A DNA stretch of 48,044 nt, from positions 1 through 48,044 of the forward strand of contig SCUS01000021.1 of the NCBI GenBank assembly GCA_004297725.1, read 5' to 3'. Both the position numbers and the translations under genes were made by a program. This document shows positions 17,113-26,032 of the stretch, piece by piece (position 1 is the first letter of the stretch; every line of letters begins with the position of its first letter). The notes under the pieces are model-generated. The model did not search any database. It had not been told where the DNA came from and saw nothing but the letters and a program-made list of their open reading frames with translations. This stretch comes from Myxococcaceae bacterium. Its GTDB lineage: Bacteria; Myxococcota_A; Polyangia; Polyangiales; Ga0077539.

Positions 17113-18516
17113 ATGACCCCAGCGCAACGCGTCTCCCTCGACCTGGAGCGGGCCCTCGGCCCGTCGCGCGTCCTCACCGACCCGGACCTCTGCGCCGCCT
17201 ACGCCCGCGACGAGAGCGAGGCCCCGTCGGTGGTGCCCCCCTGCGTGGTGCGCGCGGAGACCGCCGCGGACGTGGCCGCGACGCTGCGGGCCTGCGACGA
17301 GCGCGGCGTCCCGGTGGTCCCTCGGGGGGCGGGCACCGGGCGCACCGGCGGGGCGACGGTGACGGTGCCGAGCGTGGTGCTCGACACCTCGCGGCTCGAC
17401 GGACTGAAGGACATCGACCGGGCCAACGGCGTGGCGGTGGTGGGCGCCGGGATGCGCACCGGCGCCCTTCACGCCGCGGTCGAGCGCGAGGGACTCTTCT
17501 ACCCGCCCGATCCGCAGAGCGCGGAGTGGTGCTGCCTCGGGGGCAACGTCGCGGAGAACGCGGGCGGGCCGCGCGCGGTGAAATACGGCGTGACGCGCGA
17601 CTGGGTGCTGGGCCTGGAGTGCGCCCACATGGACGGAGCGCTGGTGCAGCACGGCCGGCGCACCGCCAAGGGGGTGACGGGATATGACACCGTCGGGCTG
17701 CTGGTGGGGAGCGAGGGGACGCTCGGGGTGTTCACCGAGGTGACGGTGCGGCTCACGGCGCTGCCCACGGCGGTGCGGGGGGTGCTGGCGGTCTTCGCCG
17801 ACGCGGTGGCGGCGGGGCGCGCGGTGGCGGCGCTGCTGGCGACCGGGGCGAGGCCGCGGTGCATCGAGCTGCTCGACGCGATCTGCTGCGACGTGATGCG
17901 GGCGGACGACCCGGGCGTGCTGCCCGAAGGGGCGGGCGCGGCGCTGGTGATCGAGCTCGACGGCTTCGACGAGGCGGCGGTGGCGCGCGAGGCGGCGAGG
18001 GCGGGGGAGTGCTGCGTGGCGGCCGGGGCGGTGAGCGCGCACGAGGCGGTCGACCCGGCGGAGCGGGCGGCGCTCTGGGCGGTGCGGAGGGTGATGTCGC
18101 GGGCGCTGCGAAGGCGGGCGGCGCACAAGCTCTCGGAGGACGTGGTGGTGCCGAGGGCGCAGGTGGCGGAGCTCATCGCGAGGGTGCAGGTGATCGCCGC
18201 GCAGGAGCGGGTGGTGATGCCCACCTACGGCCACGCGGGCGACGGCAACCTGCACGTCAACCTGCTCTGGGACCGCGACGACGAGCGCCCTCGGGTGCAC
18301 CGCGCCATCGAGCGGCTCATCGAGGCCACGCTCGACCTGCGGGGGACCCTCTCCGGCGAGCACGGCATCGGGGTGCTCAAGGCGCCGTACCTGGCCTGGG
18401 AGCAGGGCCCGGAGCTCATCGCATTACAACGGCGGGTAAAGCTGGCCTTCGATCCGAAGGGGCTGCTCAACCCGGGCAAGATCTTCAGCGACACGACCTC
18501 GCACCGCGGCTGCTGA
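17113..18516 (+). CDS. GlcD-like FAD-linked oxidase (2-hydroxyacid dehydrogenase)
   Basis: A 467-residue flavoprotein of the VAO/PCMH type. The N-terminal FAD_binding_4 domain shows VVPRGAGTGRTGGATV, NVAENAGGPRAVKYGVTRDWVLG and SEGTLGVFTEVTVRL. The C-terminal FAD-oxidase domain has PTYGHAGDGNLHVNLLW and SGEHGIGVLKAPYL. Likely substrates are glycolate, D-lactate or another D-2-hydroxyacid. It follows the nucleotidyltransferase by 39 bp, so it may be part of the phosphonate operon, but such oxidases are common and the link is weak. Confidence 0.9.
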   Translation: MTPAQRVSLDLERALGPSRVLTDPDLCAAYARDESEAPSVVPPCVVRAETAADVAATLRACDERGVPVVPRGAGTGRTGGATVTVPSVVLDTSRLDGLKDIDRANGVAVVGAGMRTGALHAAVEREGLFYPPDPQSAEWCCLGGNVAENAGGPRAVKYGVTRDWVLGLECAHMDGALVQHGRRTAKGVTGYDTVGLLVGSEGTLGVFTEVTVRLTALPTAVRGVLAVFADAVAAGRAVAALLATGARPRCIELLDAICCDVMRADDPGVLPEGAGAALVIELDGFDEAAVAREAARAGECCVAAGAVSAHEAVDPAERAALWAVRRVMSRALRRRAAHKLSEDVVVPRAQVAELIARVQVIAAQERVVMPTYGHAGDGNLHVNLLWDRDDERPRVHRAIERLIEATLDLRGTLSGEHGIGVLKAPYLAWEQGPELIALQRRVKLAFDPKGLLNPGKIFSDTTSHRGC

Positions 18517-18558
18517 GCGGGTCTCCGGGCGCGCTCGACGATCCTCCGCCGCAGCGGG

Positions 18559-18564
18559 TACGAT
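18559..18564 (+). promoter_or_regulatory. -10-like TACGAT, 8 bases before the His-repeat gene
   Basis: TACGAT is followed by exactly 8 bases and then the ATG, the same spacing as the TATAAC elements at 9979 and 27609. No ribosome site lies between, which suggests a leaderless mRNA. Confidence 0.4.
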
Positions 18565-18572
18565 GGCCCACC

Positions 18573-19067
18573 ATGCCGCAGCAACCCATCGCTCACCGCC
18601 CGCCGCGCCCGAAGTCCCCCGCTGGCGATCCCTTCTACCGACGTCCGGCCAGCACGGGCGGCGCGGCGCCGGACCACTCGCACGACCACTCGCACGACCA
18701 CTCGCACGACCACTCGCACGACCACTCGCACGACCACTCGCACGAGGCCGTCGAAGGGCAGTCCGGGCATCACCACGAGCACCACCGGGAGGAGGTTCCG
18801 CACCACCACCACGGCGAGGGGCACCACCATCACGAGGACGGCGACGCCCCGCACGAGCACGCTGCCGGAGAGCGCTCGAGCGCTCGACGCGACCTCGCGT
18901 TCTCCGATGAGAAGCGGCTCATCGACACCATCGTGGAGCTGGTGGCCGAGCGGGTGGAGGAGATCGTCCAGCGGCGCGTCGAGGAGATCGTCGCGAAGCA
19001 CCTGGGCCACTCCCAAAGCGGATCCTCGCCGCGGGGATCCGGGGGCAGCGGCGGCAGCCGGAGGTGA
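18573..19067 (+). CDS. His-rich repeat protein, putative metal binder
   Basis: I do not recognise a family. The 164-residue protein has no signal peptide. Residues 34-57 are six exact copies of DHSH, encoded by six perfect 12-bp repeats (18672-18743). More His clusters follow (GHHHEHH, HHHHGEGHHHHED) up to about residue 98. The C-terminal part, from about 110 to 150, is a charged amphipathic helix (VELVAERVEEIVQRRVEEIV) and the end is Gly/Ser-rich. Zinc, nickel or copper storage or chaperoning, with oligomerisation by the helix, is plausible but unproven. Confidence 0.72.
   Translation: MPQQPIAHRPPRPKSPAGDPFYRRPASTGGAAPDHSHDHSHDHSHDHSHDHSHDHSHEAVEGQSGHHHEHHREEVPHHHHGEGHHHHEDGDAPHEHAAGERSSARRDLAFSDEKRLIDTIVELVAERVEEIVQRRVEEIVAKHLGHSQSGSSPRGSGGSGGSRR
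18672..18743 (+). repeat. Six perfect 12-bp tandem repeats
   Basis: The unit GACCACTCGCAC is repeated six times without a mismatch inside the His-rich gene and encodes DHSH. Unit changes keep the frame, so copy-number variation would alter only the length of the His tract. Confidence 0.95.
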
Positions 19068-19130
19068 GGGTTCGGTCGGCGGTCGGGAGGGTGGTGGCGA
19101 GGCCCCCGCTCTCCCTCCGTCGGAGTCGGA

Positions 19131-19520
19131 TCAGCGGCGGCGGGGGCGGGGGATGGTGACCACCCTCGGGGCGTTGGGATCGGGTCGGAAGGGCTCGACC
19201 CCGGCCGGGGCGATATAGGCTCCGCCGCAGGGCGCACAGGTGGCGATGCAGGCCCGGTAGCGCTGGACGCAGGCGGTCTCGCAGCGCTCGAACTCGATCG
19301 GGGGGCGGAGCCTGAGCGTGGTCTCGCAGGTGGTGCGGCAGGCCGACGCGGGCGTGGCGCACTGCTCTCTCATGCAGGTCTGGCACTCCCGGCTCTGCGC
19401 CGAGCGCCAGGCGGGCGAGGCGCTCGGGGCCCGAGTGGCGGGGTCCCGGGCGCTCACCGGAGCGCCGAGGCAGAGGGCGCCGAGGGCGAGGGACGTGACG
19501 ACGGTGGTGCGAAGGGACAT
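19131..19520 (-). CDS. Small Cys-rich exported protein
   Basis: Unrecognised. The 129-residue product from the ATG at 19520 begins with a Sec signal (TTVVTSLALGALCLGAPVSA). It then has a Cys-dense core with CQTCMREQC, CRTTCETT, CETACVQRYRACIATCAPC spacing, about ten Cys in 60 residues, and a Pro/Arg-rich end. The paired CxxC/CxxxC pattern suggests disulfides or a metal site in the periplasm or outside. The upstream in-frame extension lacks signal character and is discounted. Confidence 0.7.
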   Translation of the reverse strand: MSLRTTVVTSLALGALCLGAPVSARDPATRAPSASPAWRSAQSRECQTCMREQCATPASACRTTCETTLRLRPPIEFERCETACVQRYRACIATCAPCGGAYIAPAGVEPFRPDPNAPRVVTIPRPRRR

Positions 19521-19614
19521 CGGGCGCCTCCAGCGATCGATCCGATGAGTGGGGGAGGTACAGGGATCGACGCCGGAGGCTACCACCGAAGGGCGGCGGG
19601 GAAAGCGCCGGGGG

Positions 19615-20547
<933 letters not shown>

Positions 20548-20567
20548 GGTTGCCTCGAAGATACCCT

Positions 20568-20825
20568 TCACCCCTCGACCGATGGAACGCCCTTCCAACG
20601 ACCCGCCTCCAGAATGCTCCTCGCCCTCCGCGCCGCGGCGCCGAGCGTCACCACGCAGGGCTCGCAGCCGCGGTCGCAGCAGGGAGGCCACTCGCTCTCG
20701 GGCTCGGACAGCCAGGCCTGCACCGAGCCCGCGTGCACAAGGTCGAGCTTGAGCTCACGGCAGGCCTCCTCCGCGGCGGCGACGATCTCGGCGTGGTCGT
20801 AGGGCAGCACCACGAGACACTCCAC
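20568..20825 (-). CDS. Small hypothetical protein, GTG start
   Basis: Unrecognised 85-residue product. The frame is open further upstream into the next gene, but a GTG at 20825 sits just after that gene's stop (20851) and gives a sensible soluble sequence: VLPYDHAEIVAAAEEACRELKLDLVHAGSVQAWL, then a Cys patch CCDRGCEPCV. It fits snugly between two same-strand genes. No domain is evident. Real coding is supported only by position, the open frame and a helical pattern. Confidence 0.45.
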   Translation of the reverse strand: MECLVVLPYDHAEIVAAAEEACRELKLDLVHAGSVQAWLSEPESEWPPCCDRGCEPCVVTLGAAARRARSILEAGRWKGVPSVEG

Positions 20826-20850
20826 CGCACCGCGTCGGCCGCGCAAGCCT

Positions 20851-21789
20851 CTATCGGCAGCGCGCGTTGATGCAGAGGGCCGGCGAGGCGCAGTCGGCGC
20901 TGCGAGCGCACTCGGGGCGAAGCTCGAGGGGGTTGGTGCAGAGCCGGTCGCTGCCGCAGGTGTCGAAGGCCACGTCGACCCGAAGGCACTCGGCGGCGGT
21001 GCCACCCGGGCAGGCGGCGCGGCACGACCCGCGGTGGCAGACGCTCCCGGCCGCGCAGTCCGAGTCGCGCACGCAGAAGCTGCGAGGCGCGGTGTCCACC
21101 TGGCAGAAGCCCAGCACGCAGACCTCCGCCGCCCCGCAGGCGCGCGTCGCGTCGCAGCCCGCCACGCAGCGGCCGTCGGCGCAGACCGATCCCGCCGCGC
21201 AGTCGGCCGCCCGGGCGCACTGGCTCCCGGGCTGCGAGGGCTGATCGCAGTATCCGCCCACGCAGGACTGCGTCGAGGGGCACGCCGTCAGGGCGCCACA
21301 CGGCGAGAGGCATCGGCCGTCGACGCAGTCCCGCCCCGCGCCGCAGTCGCTCGCGAACTGGCACACCGCCGCGCCGCCCAGGCAGCGGCCCGCGAGGCAG
21401 CGCTCTCCGCTGGCGCAGCCCGAGTCGGAGCGGCACTGCGACGGCGTCACGCAGGAGCCCGAGCGCAGGTCGCAGACGAGCCCCGCTCCCGCGACGGCGC
21501 AGTCCCGATCGAGCCGGCACCCGGCGCTCACGCCCGCGTCGACCGACGGAGCCGCGGCGTCAGAGCCCGGCACCGCCGCCTCGCCGACCGCGGCGCTCGC
21601 GTCGACCTCCCCGCGGGAGCCGTCGTGGCGGCCGTCGCGGTCCTCGCAGTCCTCGCGGTCCCCGCGATCTCCCTGGTGCCTGGCATCGCGGTGGTCGCTG
21701 TGGGACGGGCGGTCCCTGCAGTCCTCGCGCTCATGGTGGTGGCAGCCCGCTACGGCGAGCGCGCTCAGCAAGACGATCGATCGCATCAT
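20851..21789 (-). CDS. Cys-rich lipoprotein with repeated disulfide modules
   Basis: A 312-residue lipoprotein. From the start Met-Met at 21789 the signal IVLLSALAVAGC ends in a lipobox Cys. A highly charged His/Asp/Arg segment follows (up to about residue 65), then about seven Cys modules of the form C-x5-DCA-x2-SVC-x2-G-x-C (for example SDCAAGSVCHRGSC). These modules are common in secreted proteins of myxobacteria and resemble Dickkopf-type knots. Probably outer-membrane anchored; binding partner unknown. Confidence 0.78.
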   Translation of the reverse strand: MMRSIVLLSALAVAGCHHHEREDCRDRPSHSDHRDARHQGDRGDREDCEDRDGRHDGSRGEVDASAAVGEAAVPGSDAAAPSVDAGVSAGCRLDRDCAVAGAGLVCDLRSGSCVTPSQCRSDSGCASGERCLAGRCLGGAAVCQFASDCGAGRDCVDGRCLSPCGALTACPSTQSCVGGYCDQPSQPGSQCARAADCAAGSVCADGRCVAGCDATRACGAAEVCVLGFCQVDTAPRSFCVRDSDCAAGSVCHRGSCRAACPGGTAAECLRVDVAFDTCGSDRLCTNPLELRPECARSADCASPALCINARCR

Positions 21790-21972
21790 CGGTTTCCTCG
21801 GCTCTCTCTCTGCGGTGTGAGGTTGCCGGGGGCAGCCTCGCGCACCCCCCATTGGTCCCGGCGGGGCGAGGGCCTTCATCCGGTGATGACGAATCTCACC
21901 CTCGTATCAATCGACGACGCCCGATGAAGGTTCTCGTCCGCGGCGGCGACGCATGGCAGGAGAAGCCACCCG

Positions 21973-22920
21973 ATGCGCCGGTCGCCCATGCCTTCACTCG
22001 TCGCTGCGCTGCCGCTCCTGCTCGGGGCTCGCGCCGCGTGGGCCCAGACCGCGCCGACCGCCGTCTGCGCTCCGACCGTCGAGCTCGGCGAGGGCATTCC
22101 CCCCCGCATGGCGCAGCGGCTCCGCCGGGCGCTCGACCTCGCCGCCGCGAGCCTTCCCCCCGCCTCGCCCTGCTCTCCCTCCCGCGCTCGCCTCGACTGG
22201 AGCGACCATGAGCTCTCGGTGCACATCTCCCTCGACGACGGTCGCATCGCGGTGCGCACCCTGGAGTCGCTCGAAGACGTCCTGCCGACGCTGCTCTCGG
22301 TGCTCGCCGTCCCTGCGCCCGATCCCGAGGCCCCGGAGGCGCCTCCGGCGGTCGTCCCCGCGCCCGTCGCGCCCGCTCCTCCGCTCCTCGGCCTCCGCCC
22401 GCCAGCGATCGCTCCCCCCGTCGCGCCTGCGCCACGGCGGGCCCCGTCGGGCTGGTCGCTGCTGCTCTCCGCAACGGGGGGGCTGGGGTTTCAGTACGAA
22501 GACGAGGCCCTGCTGCGCGCCAGCGTGGAGGTCGGCCTCGCGACGCCTCGCCTCGCCCTGGGCGCCCGCGCCTCGGTGGCCGTGAGCCTCGACGACGACC
22601 GCCACCCCGGCCTCGCCAACGCGATCCAGCCCCGCCCGGGGCGCGATCGCATCGAGTCCAGCGCGGTGCTCTCGGCTCGCGCCCGGCTCGGGTCCGGCCG
22701 GCTGCGCGGCGAGTTCGGCGGCTTCGGCGGCGTCTCCCACTCCGCCGCGGGCACCGACACCGGCTGGCTCCCTCGCGTGGGCCTCGAGGCCTCCTTCGGG
22801 TGGCAGCTCACGCGAACGCTCACCACCTTCGTCCGCACCGAAGGCTACCTCGACCTCGGCAGCGGGATCGGTCCGGGCGCGGCCCTCTCCCTCGGCCTCG
22901 CCTGGGAGCCGCGGCGATGA
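21973..22920 (+). CDS. Exported protein, likely outer-membrane barrel, in sigma-factor operon
   Basis: Unrecognised 315-residue protein. A signal peptide (LVAALPLLLGARAAWA, cleavage near residue 24) is followed by a domain of about 85 residues, a Pro/Ala linker and a C-terminal region of alternating polar/hydrophobic stretches (SGWSLLLSATGGLGFQYED, LRGEFGGFGGVSH, ALSLGLAWEP) typical of a small beta-barrel. GGAG precedes the ATG at a usual distance. Its TGA overlaps the ATG of the ECF sigma gene, so it belongs to that signalling unit and may be a sensor or a target. Confidence 0.68.
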   Translation: MRRSPMPSLVAALPLLLGARAAWAQTAPTAVCAPTVELGEGIPPRMAQRLRRALDLAAASLPPASPCSPSRARLDWSDHELSVHISLDDGRIAVRTLESLEDVLPTLLSVLAVPAPDPEAPEAPPAVVPAPVAPAPPLLGLRPPAIAPPVAPAPRRAPSGWSLLLSATGGLGFQYEDEALLRASVEVGLATPRLALGARASVAVSLDDDRHPGLANAIQPRPGRDRIESSAVLSARARLGSGRLRGEFGGFGGVSHSAAGTDTGWLPRVGLEASFGWQLTRTLTTFVRTEGYLDLGSGIGPGAALSLGLAWEPRR

Positions 22921-23507
22921 GCCCTCGCGTGCTGCGACCCCTGCTCACCCTCGTTCCCGAGGACGACAGCGTGCTGCTCCAGCGCGTGGCGACCGGGGAC
23001 GTCAACGCCCTCGGCGTGGCCTTCGACCGCTTCCACCGCGACGTCTACGCGGTGCTCGCCCGCCTCCGGGGCACGCGCGTCGACCTCGACGACCTCGTGC
23101 AGACCACCTTCCTCGCGCTCCCCCGCGCGGCCCACAACTACGACCCGCTGGCCTCGGCGCGGTCGTTCGTCATCGGCGTCGCGCTCCAGATCGCCCGCCG
23201 GGAGCGCCGCAACCTGGTGCGTCGGTGGCGGCTCTGGCAGGCGCGATCCCACGAGCTCGACATCCCGGAGGGGGACATCGACCCGGAGCGCAGGGCGGGC
23301 GACCGCGAGGACTTCTCCGCCCTGGAGTCGGCCCTCGGCGGGTTGTCGCACGCCCAGCGCGAGGTGATCATCCTCCACGAGGTCCAAGGGATGAAGGGCG
23401 AGGAGATCGCCCAGGCGCTGGGGGTCCCGGTGAACACGGTCTGGACCCGGCTGCACCACGCCCGCAACGCCCTGCGTGCGGCGCTCGATGCGCGGGGTGG
23501 GCGATGA
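22917..23507 (+). CDS. ECF-type RNA polymerase sigma factor
   Basis: A 196-residue sigma-70 family factor with only regions 2 and 4. Region 2 is about 25-95 (FDRFHRDVYAVLARLRG, DLDDLVQTTFLALPR) and region 4 about 135-185 (LSHAQREVIILHEVQGMKGEEIAQALGVPVNTVWTRLHHAR). It is coupled by ATGA overlaps both to the exported protein upstream and to the anti-sigma gene downstream. Its regulon is unknown; autoregulation of this operon is typical. Confidence 0.93.
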   Translation: MSPRVLRPLLTLVPEDDSVLLQRVATGDVNALGVAFDRFHRDVYAVLARLRGTRVDLDDLVQTTFLALPRAAHNYDPLASARSFVIGVALQIARRERRNLVRRWRLWQARSHELDIPEGDIDPERRAGDREDFSALESALGGLSHAQREVIILHEVQGMKGEEIAQALGVPVNTVWTRLHHARNALRAALDARGGR

Positions 23508-24709
23508 GCTCCCAGGTGACCCGCGGGTGCGCCCGCATCGGGGAGGTCGAGGCCGCGATCGACGAGCGGCTCGAGGCGGCGCACGCGGCGGAGGCGCTGG
23601 CCCACGCCCGGGGCTGCGCGGCGTGCGGGGCGATGGAGCGCTCGCTGCGGTCGCTGCGGGAGATGGCGCGCTCGCTCCCGGAGCCGTCGATCGACGCGGA
23701 GGCGGCGCAGCGGGTGCGCGCGGAGGTGATCGCGGGCGCCTCGCTCGGCGGCCACGGTCGCTCGACGACGACGGCGGTGCGACGGGCGCTGGCGGTGGCC
23801 GCGGCGGTGACGCTGGTGGTGCTGGGCGCGGCGATGCTCCGGCCGCGGTCGGCCTCGCCCCGAACGGCGGCGGAGGGCATCGACCTCGCGGGCGCCGGAA
23901 CGCTTCGGCCCGAGCGCGCGGCGGTGTATCGCGTGGAGCGCGCCGGGTCCGACACGCGCATCGCGCTCACCGAGGGGACCATCCACCTCGCGGTGGAGCA
24001 CCGCCGGCGCTCGGAGCGCTTCGTGGTGGCGCTCACCGACGCGGAGGTCGAGGTGCGGGGGACGCGCTTCGCCGTCGACGCCCACCAGGGTCACCTGCGG
24101 AGGGTGAGGGTGACCGAGGGCCTGGTGGCGGTGCGCCGCGCAGGGCAGCCCGAGCGCCTGGTCGGTCCGGGCTCGACCCTGGAGGTGACCGAGCCGGCGG
24201 CGGTCGCTCCGGCGGCGGCCACGCTCGACCCGATGGAGCCTCGGGCGCCGGCACCGGAGCCCGGAGCGGTGACGCCGGCGCCGCGCGTCGAGGCGCCGCG
24301 GACCCCGTCGGAGGCGGGGGGGACGGCGGCGTCGAGGGATTTCCGCGCGGGCGCGCTGGCCTATGTGCGGGGCGAGCCGGGGGAGGCGGCGAGGGCGCTG
24401 CAGAGGTTCCTGGCGGCGGCGACGGCGAGGGACCCTCGGCGCGAGGACGCGCGGTACGTGCTGGTGCTGGCGCTCGACGCGACGCGCGACCCGGGCGCCG
24501 AGCGCGCGGCGAGGGAGTACCTGGGCGAGTTTCCCAACGGGCTGCGGCGCGCGGAGGTGACCGTGCGGCTGACCCGGCGGCTCGCCGCGAGGGGCGCCTG
24601 CGACGCGGCCGCGAGCGCGGCGCTGGGGATGCCCGAGCACGCCGAGGCGGGGCTCCGCACGCAGGTGGCGCAGGCGCTCTCCCGCTGCGCGGTCGCTCCC
24701 GGGGAGTGA
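23504..24709 (+). CDS. FecR-type anti-sigma factor with ZAS motif and TPR-like tail
   Basis: A 401-residue single-pass membrane protein. The cytosolic N-terminus has the zinc anti-sigma pattern H34-x3-C38-x2-C41. A transmembrane helix spans about 94-112. A periplasmic FecR-like domain (about 125-240, including VEVRGTRFAVDAHQGHLRRVRVTEGLVAV) follows, then an Ala/Pro linker and a helical repeat region (about 285-390) resembling TPR. It should hold the preceding ECF sigma factor until an envelope signal is sensed. The start overlaps the sigma stop. Confidence 0.88.
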   Translation: MSSQVTRGCARIGEVEAAIDERLEAAHAAEALAHARGCAACGAMERSLRSLREMARSLPEPSIDAEAAQRVRAEVIAGASLGGHGRSTTTAVRRALAVAAAVTLVVLGAAMLRPRSASPRTAAEGIDLAGAGTLRPERAAVYRVERAGSDTRIALTEGTIHLAVEHRRRSERFVVALTDAEVEVRGTRFAVDAHQGHLRRVRVTEGLVAVRRAGQPERLVGPGSTLEVTEPAAVAPAAATLDPMEPRAPAPEPGAVTPAPRVEAPRTPSEAGGTAASRDFRAGALAYVRGEPGEAARALQRFLAAATARDPRREDARYVLVLALDATRDPGAERAAREYLGEFPNGLRRAEVTVRLTRRLAARGACDAAASAALGMPEHAEAGLRTQVAQALSRCAVAPGE

Positions 24710-24760
24710 TCCGCCCGCGCCGATGGACACCCGCCATCGCCCCATGAGAGACCCCCCGCC

Positions 24761-25978
24761 ATGGCCCTGGTACGACCGTTTCGCGCGCTTCGTCCGCCCC
24801 CTGGCCTCGCTGCCCGGGTGGCCTCTCCGCCCTACGACGTGATCAACACCCGCGAGGCCCGCGCGCTCGCCTCGGGCAACGTCGACTCCTTCCTCCGGGT
24901 GGCCCGCCCCGAGGTCGACCTCGCCCCTGGCGTCGATGAGCACGCCGACGAGGTCTACGCCCAGGGTGCGCGCAACCTCGCCGAGCTGCGCGACCGCGGG
25001 GTGCTGCTCCAGGACGCCTCCCCGCGCATCTACGTCTACGCCCAGACCATGGGAGCGCACCGCCAGGTGGGCCTCGTCGGCTGCGTCTCGGTCGACGAGT
25101 ACGACCGGGACATCATCCGCAAGCACGAGAAGACCCGCGCGGACAAGGAGGACGACCGCACCCGCCACATCGACGTCCTCGACGCGCATGACGAGCCGGT
25201 GTTCCTGGCGTACCGGGCGCATCCGGCGATCGACGCGCTGGTCTCGGCCATCACCGCGCTCGCCCCCGACACCGACCTGACCACGGACGACGGCATCCGG
25301 CATACGGTGTGGGTCCCGACGGAGGAGCAGTCCGACGCGCTGTCGGCGCACTTCGCCGAGGTGCCCGCGCTCTACGTCGCCGACGGCCACCATCGAAGCG
25401 CCGCCTCGTCGCGCGTCCACGCGAAGCGCCGCGGAACCCCCGGCGAGCACGACCGCTTCCTCGCGGTGCTCTTCCCCGACGAGCAGCTTCAGATCCTGGC
25501 GTACCACCGGCTGGTGCGCGACCGGCAGGGGCGCTCCCCGGAGGCGCTGCTCGCCGCGCTGGGGGAGGTCTGCGCCCTCGAGCCCGCCGCGACGGCGTCG
25601 CCTCCGTCACCGAAGTCGATGGGCTTCTACGTCGGCGGCCGCTGGTACCTCGGCACCGTCCGAGAGGGCCTCTGGAACACCTCCGACCCGGTGGCCTCGC
25701 TCGACGCCTCGCTCTGCCAGGACCTCGTCCTCGACCGCATCTTCGGCATCACCGACCCTCGACGCGACGACCACGTCGACTTCGTGGGCGGCATCCGAGG
25801 CACCCACGAGCTGGAGCGCCGGGTGCGCGAGGAGGGCTGGTCGCTGGCGATCGCGATGTACCCGACGCGCATCGGCGAGCTGCTCGCGGTGAGCGACGCG
25901 GGTCGGCTGATGCCCCCGAAGAGCACGTGGTTCGAGCCCAAGCTGCGGAGCGGGCTCTTCGTGCACCTGATGGGGTGA
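24761..25978 (+). CDS. DUF1015 family protein
   Basis: A 405-residue cytosolic protein of the widespread DUF1015 family. It opens with the characteristic VRPFRALRP and SPPYDVINTREARALA, and has YVYAQTM, KHEKTRADKEDDR, YVADGHHRSAAS and FLAVLFPDEQLQILAYHRLV, all hallmarks of the family. Biochemical function is not established; it is often near serine-biosynthesis genes elsewhere, but none is visible here. Complete, normal length. Confidence 0.9.
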   Translation: MALVRPFRALRPPPGLAARVASPPYDVINTREARALASGNVDSFLRVARPEVDLAPGVDEHADEVYAQGARNLAELRDRGVLLQDASPRIYVYAQTMGAHRQVGLVGCVSVDEYDRDIIRKHEKTRADKEDDRTRHIDVLDAHDEPVFLAYRAHPAIDALVSAITALAPDTDLTTDDGIRHTVWVPTEEQSDALSAHFAEVPALYVADGHHRSAASSRVHAKRRGTPGEHDRFLAVLFPDEQLQILAYHRLVRDRQGRSPEALLAALGEVCALEPAATASPPSPKSMGFYVGGRWYLGTVREGLWNTSDPVASLDASLCQDLVLDRIFGITDPRRDDHVDFVGGIRGTHELERRVREEGWSLAIAMYPTRIGELLAVSDAGRLMPPKSTWFEPKLRSGLFVHLMG

Positions 25979-26032
25979 TGCTCCCGCGCTCCCTGGCGCG
26001 CTGTCTGACGGGTGCGTGATAGCGTCGCCGCG

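Noticed and set aside
16258..18363. 701-codon minus-strand ORF
   Set aside because: Antisense to the nucleotidyltransferase and FAD oxidase genes, which have strong motifs.
18672..18743. Short tandem repeats considered as a CRISPR array
   Set aside because: Units are 12 bp, contiguous, without spacers and in frame with a coding sequence.
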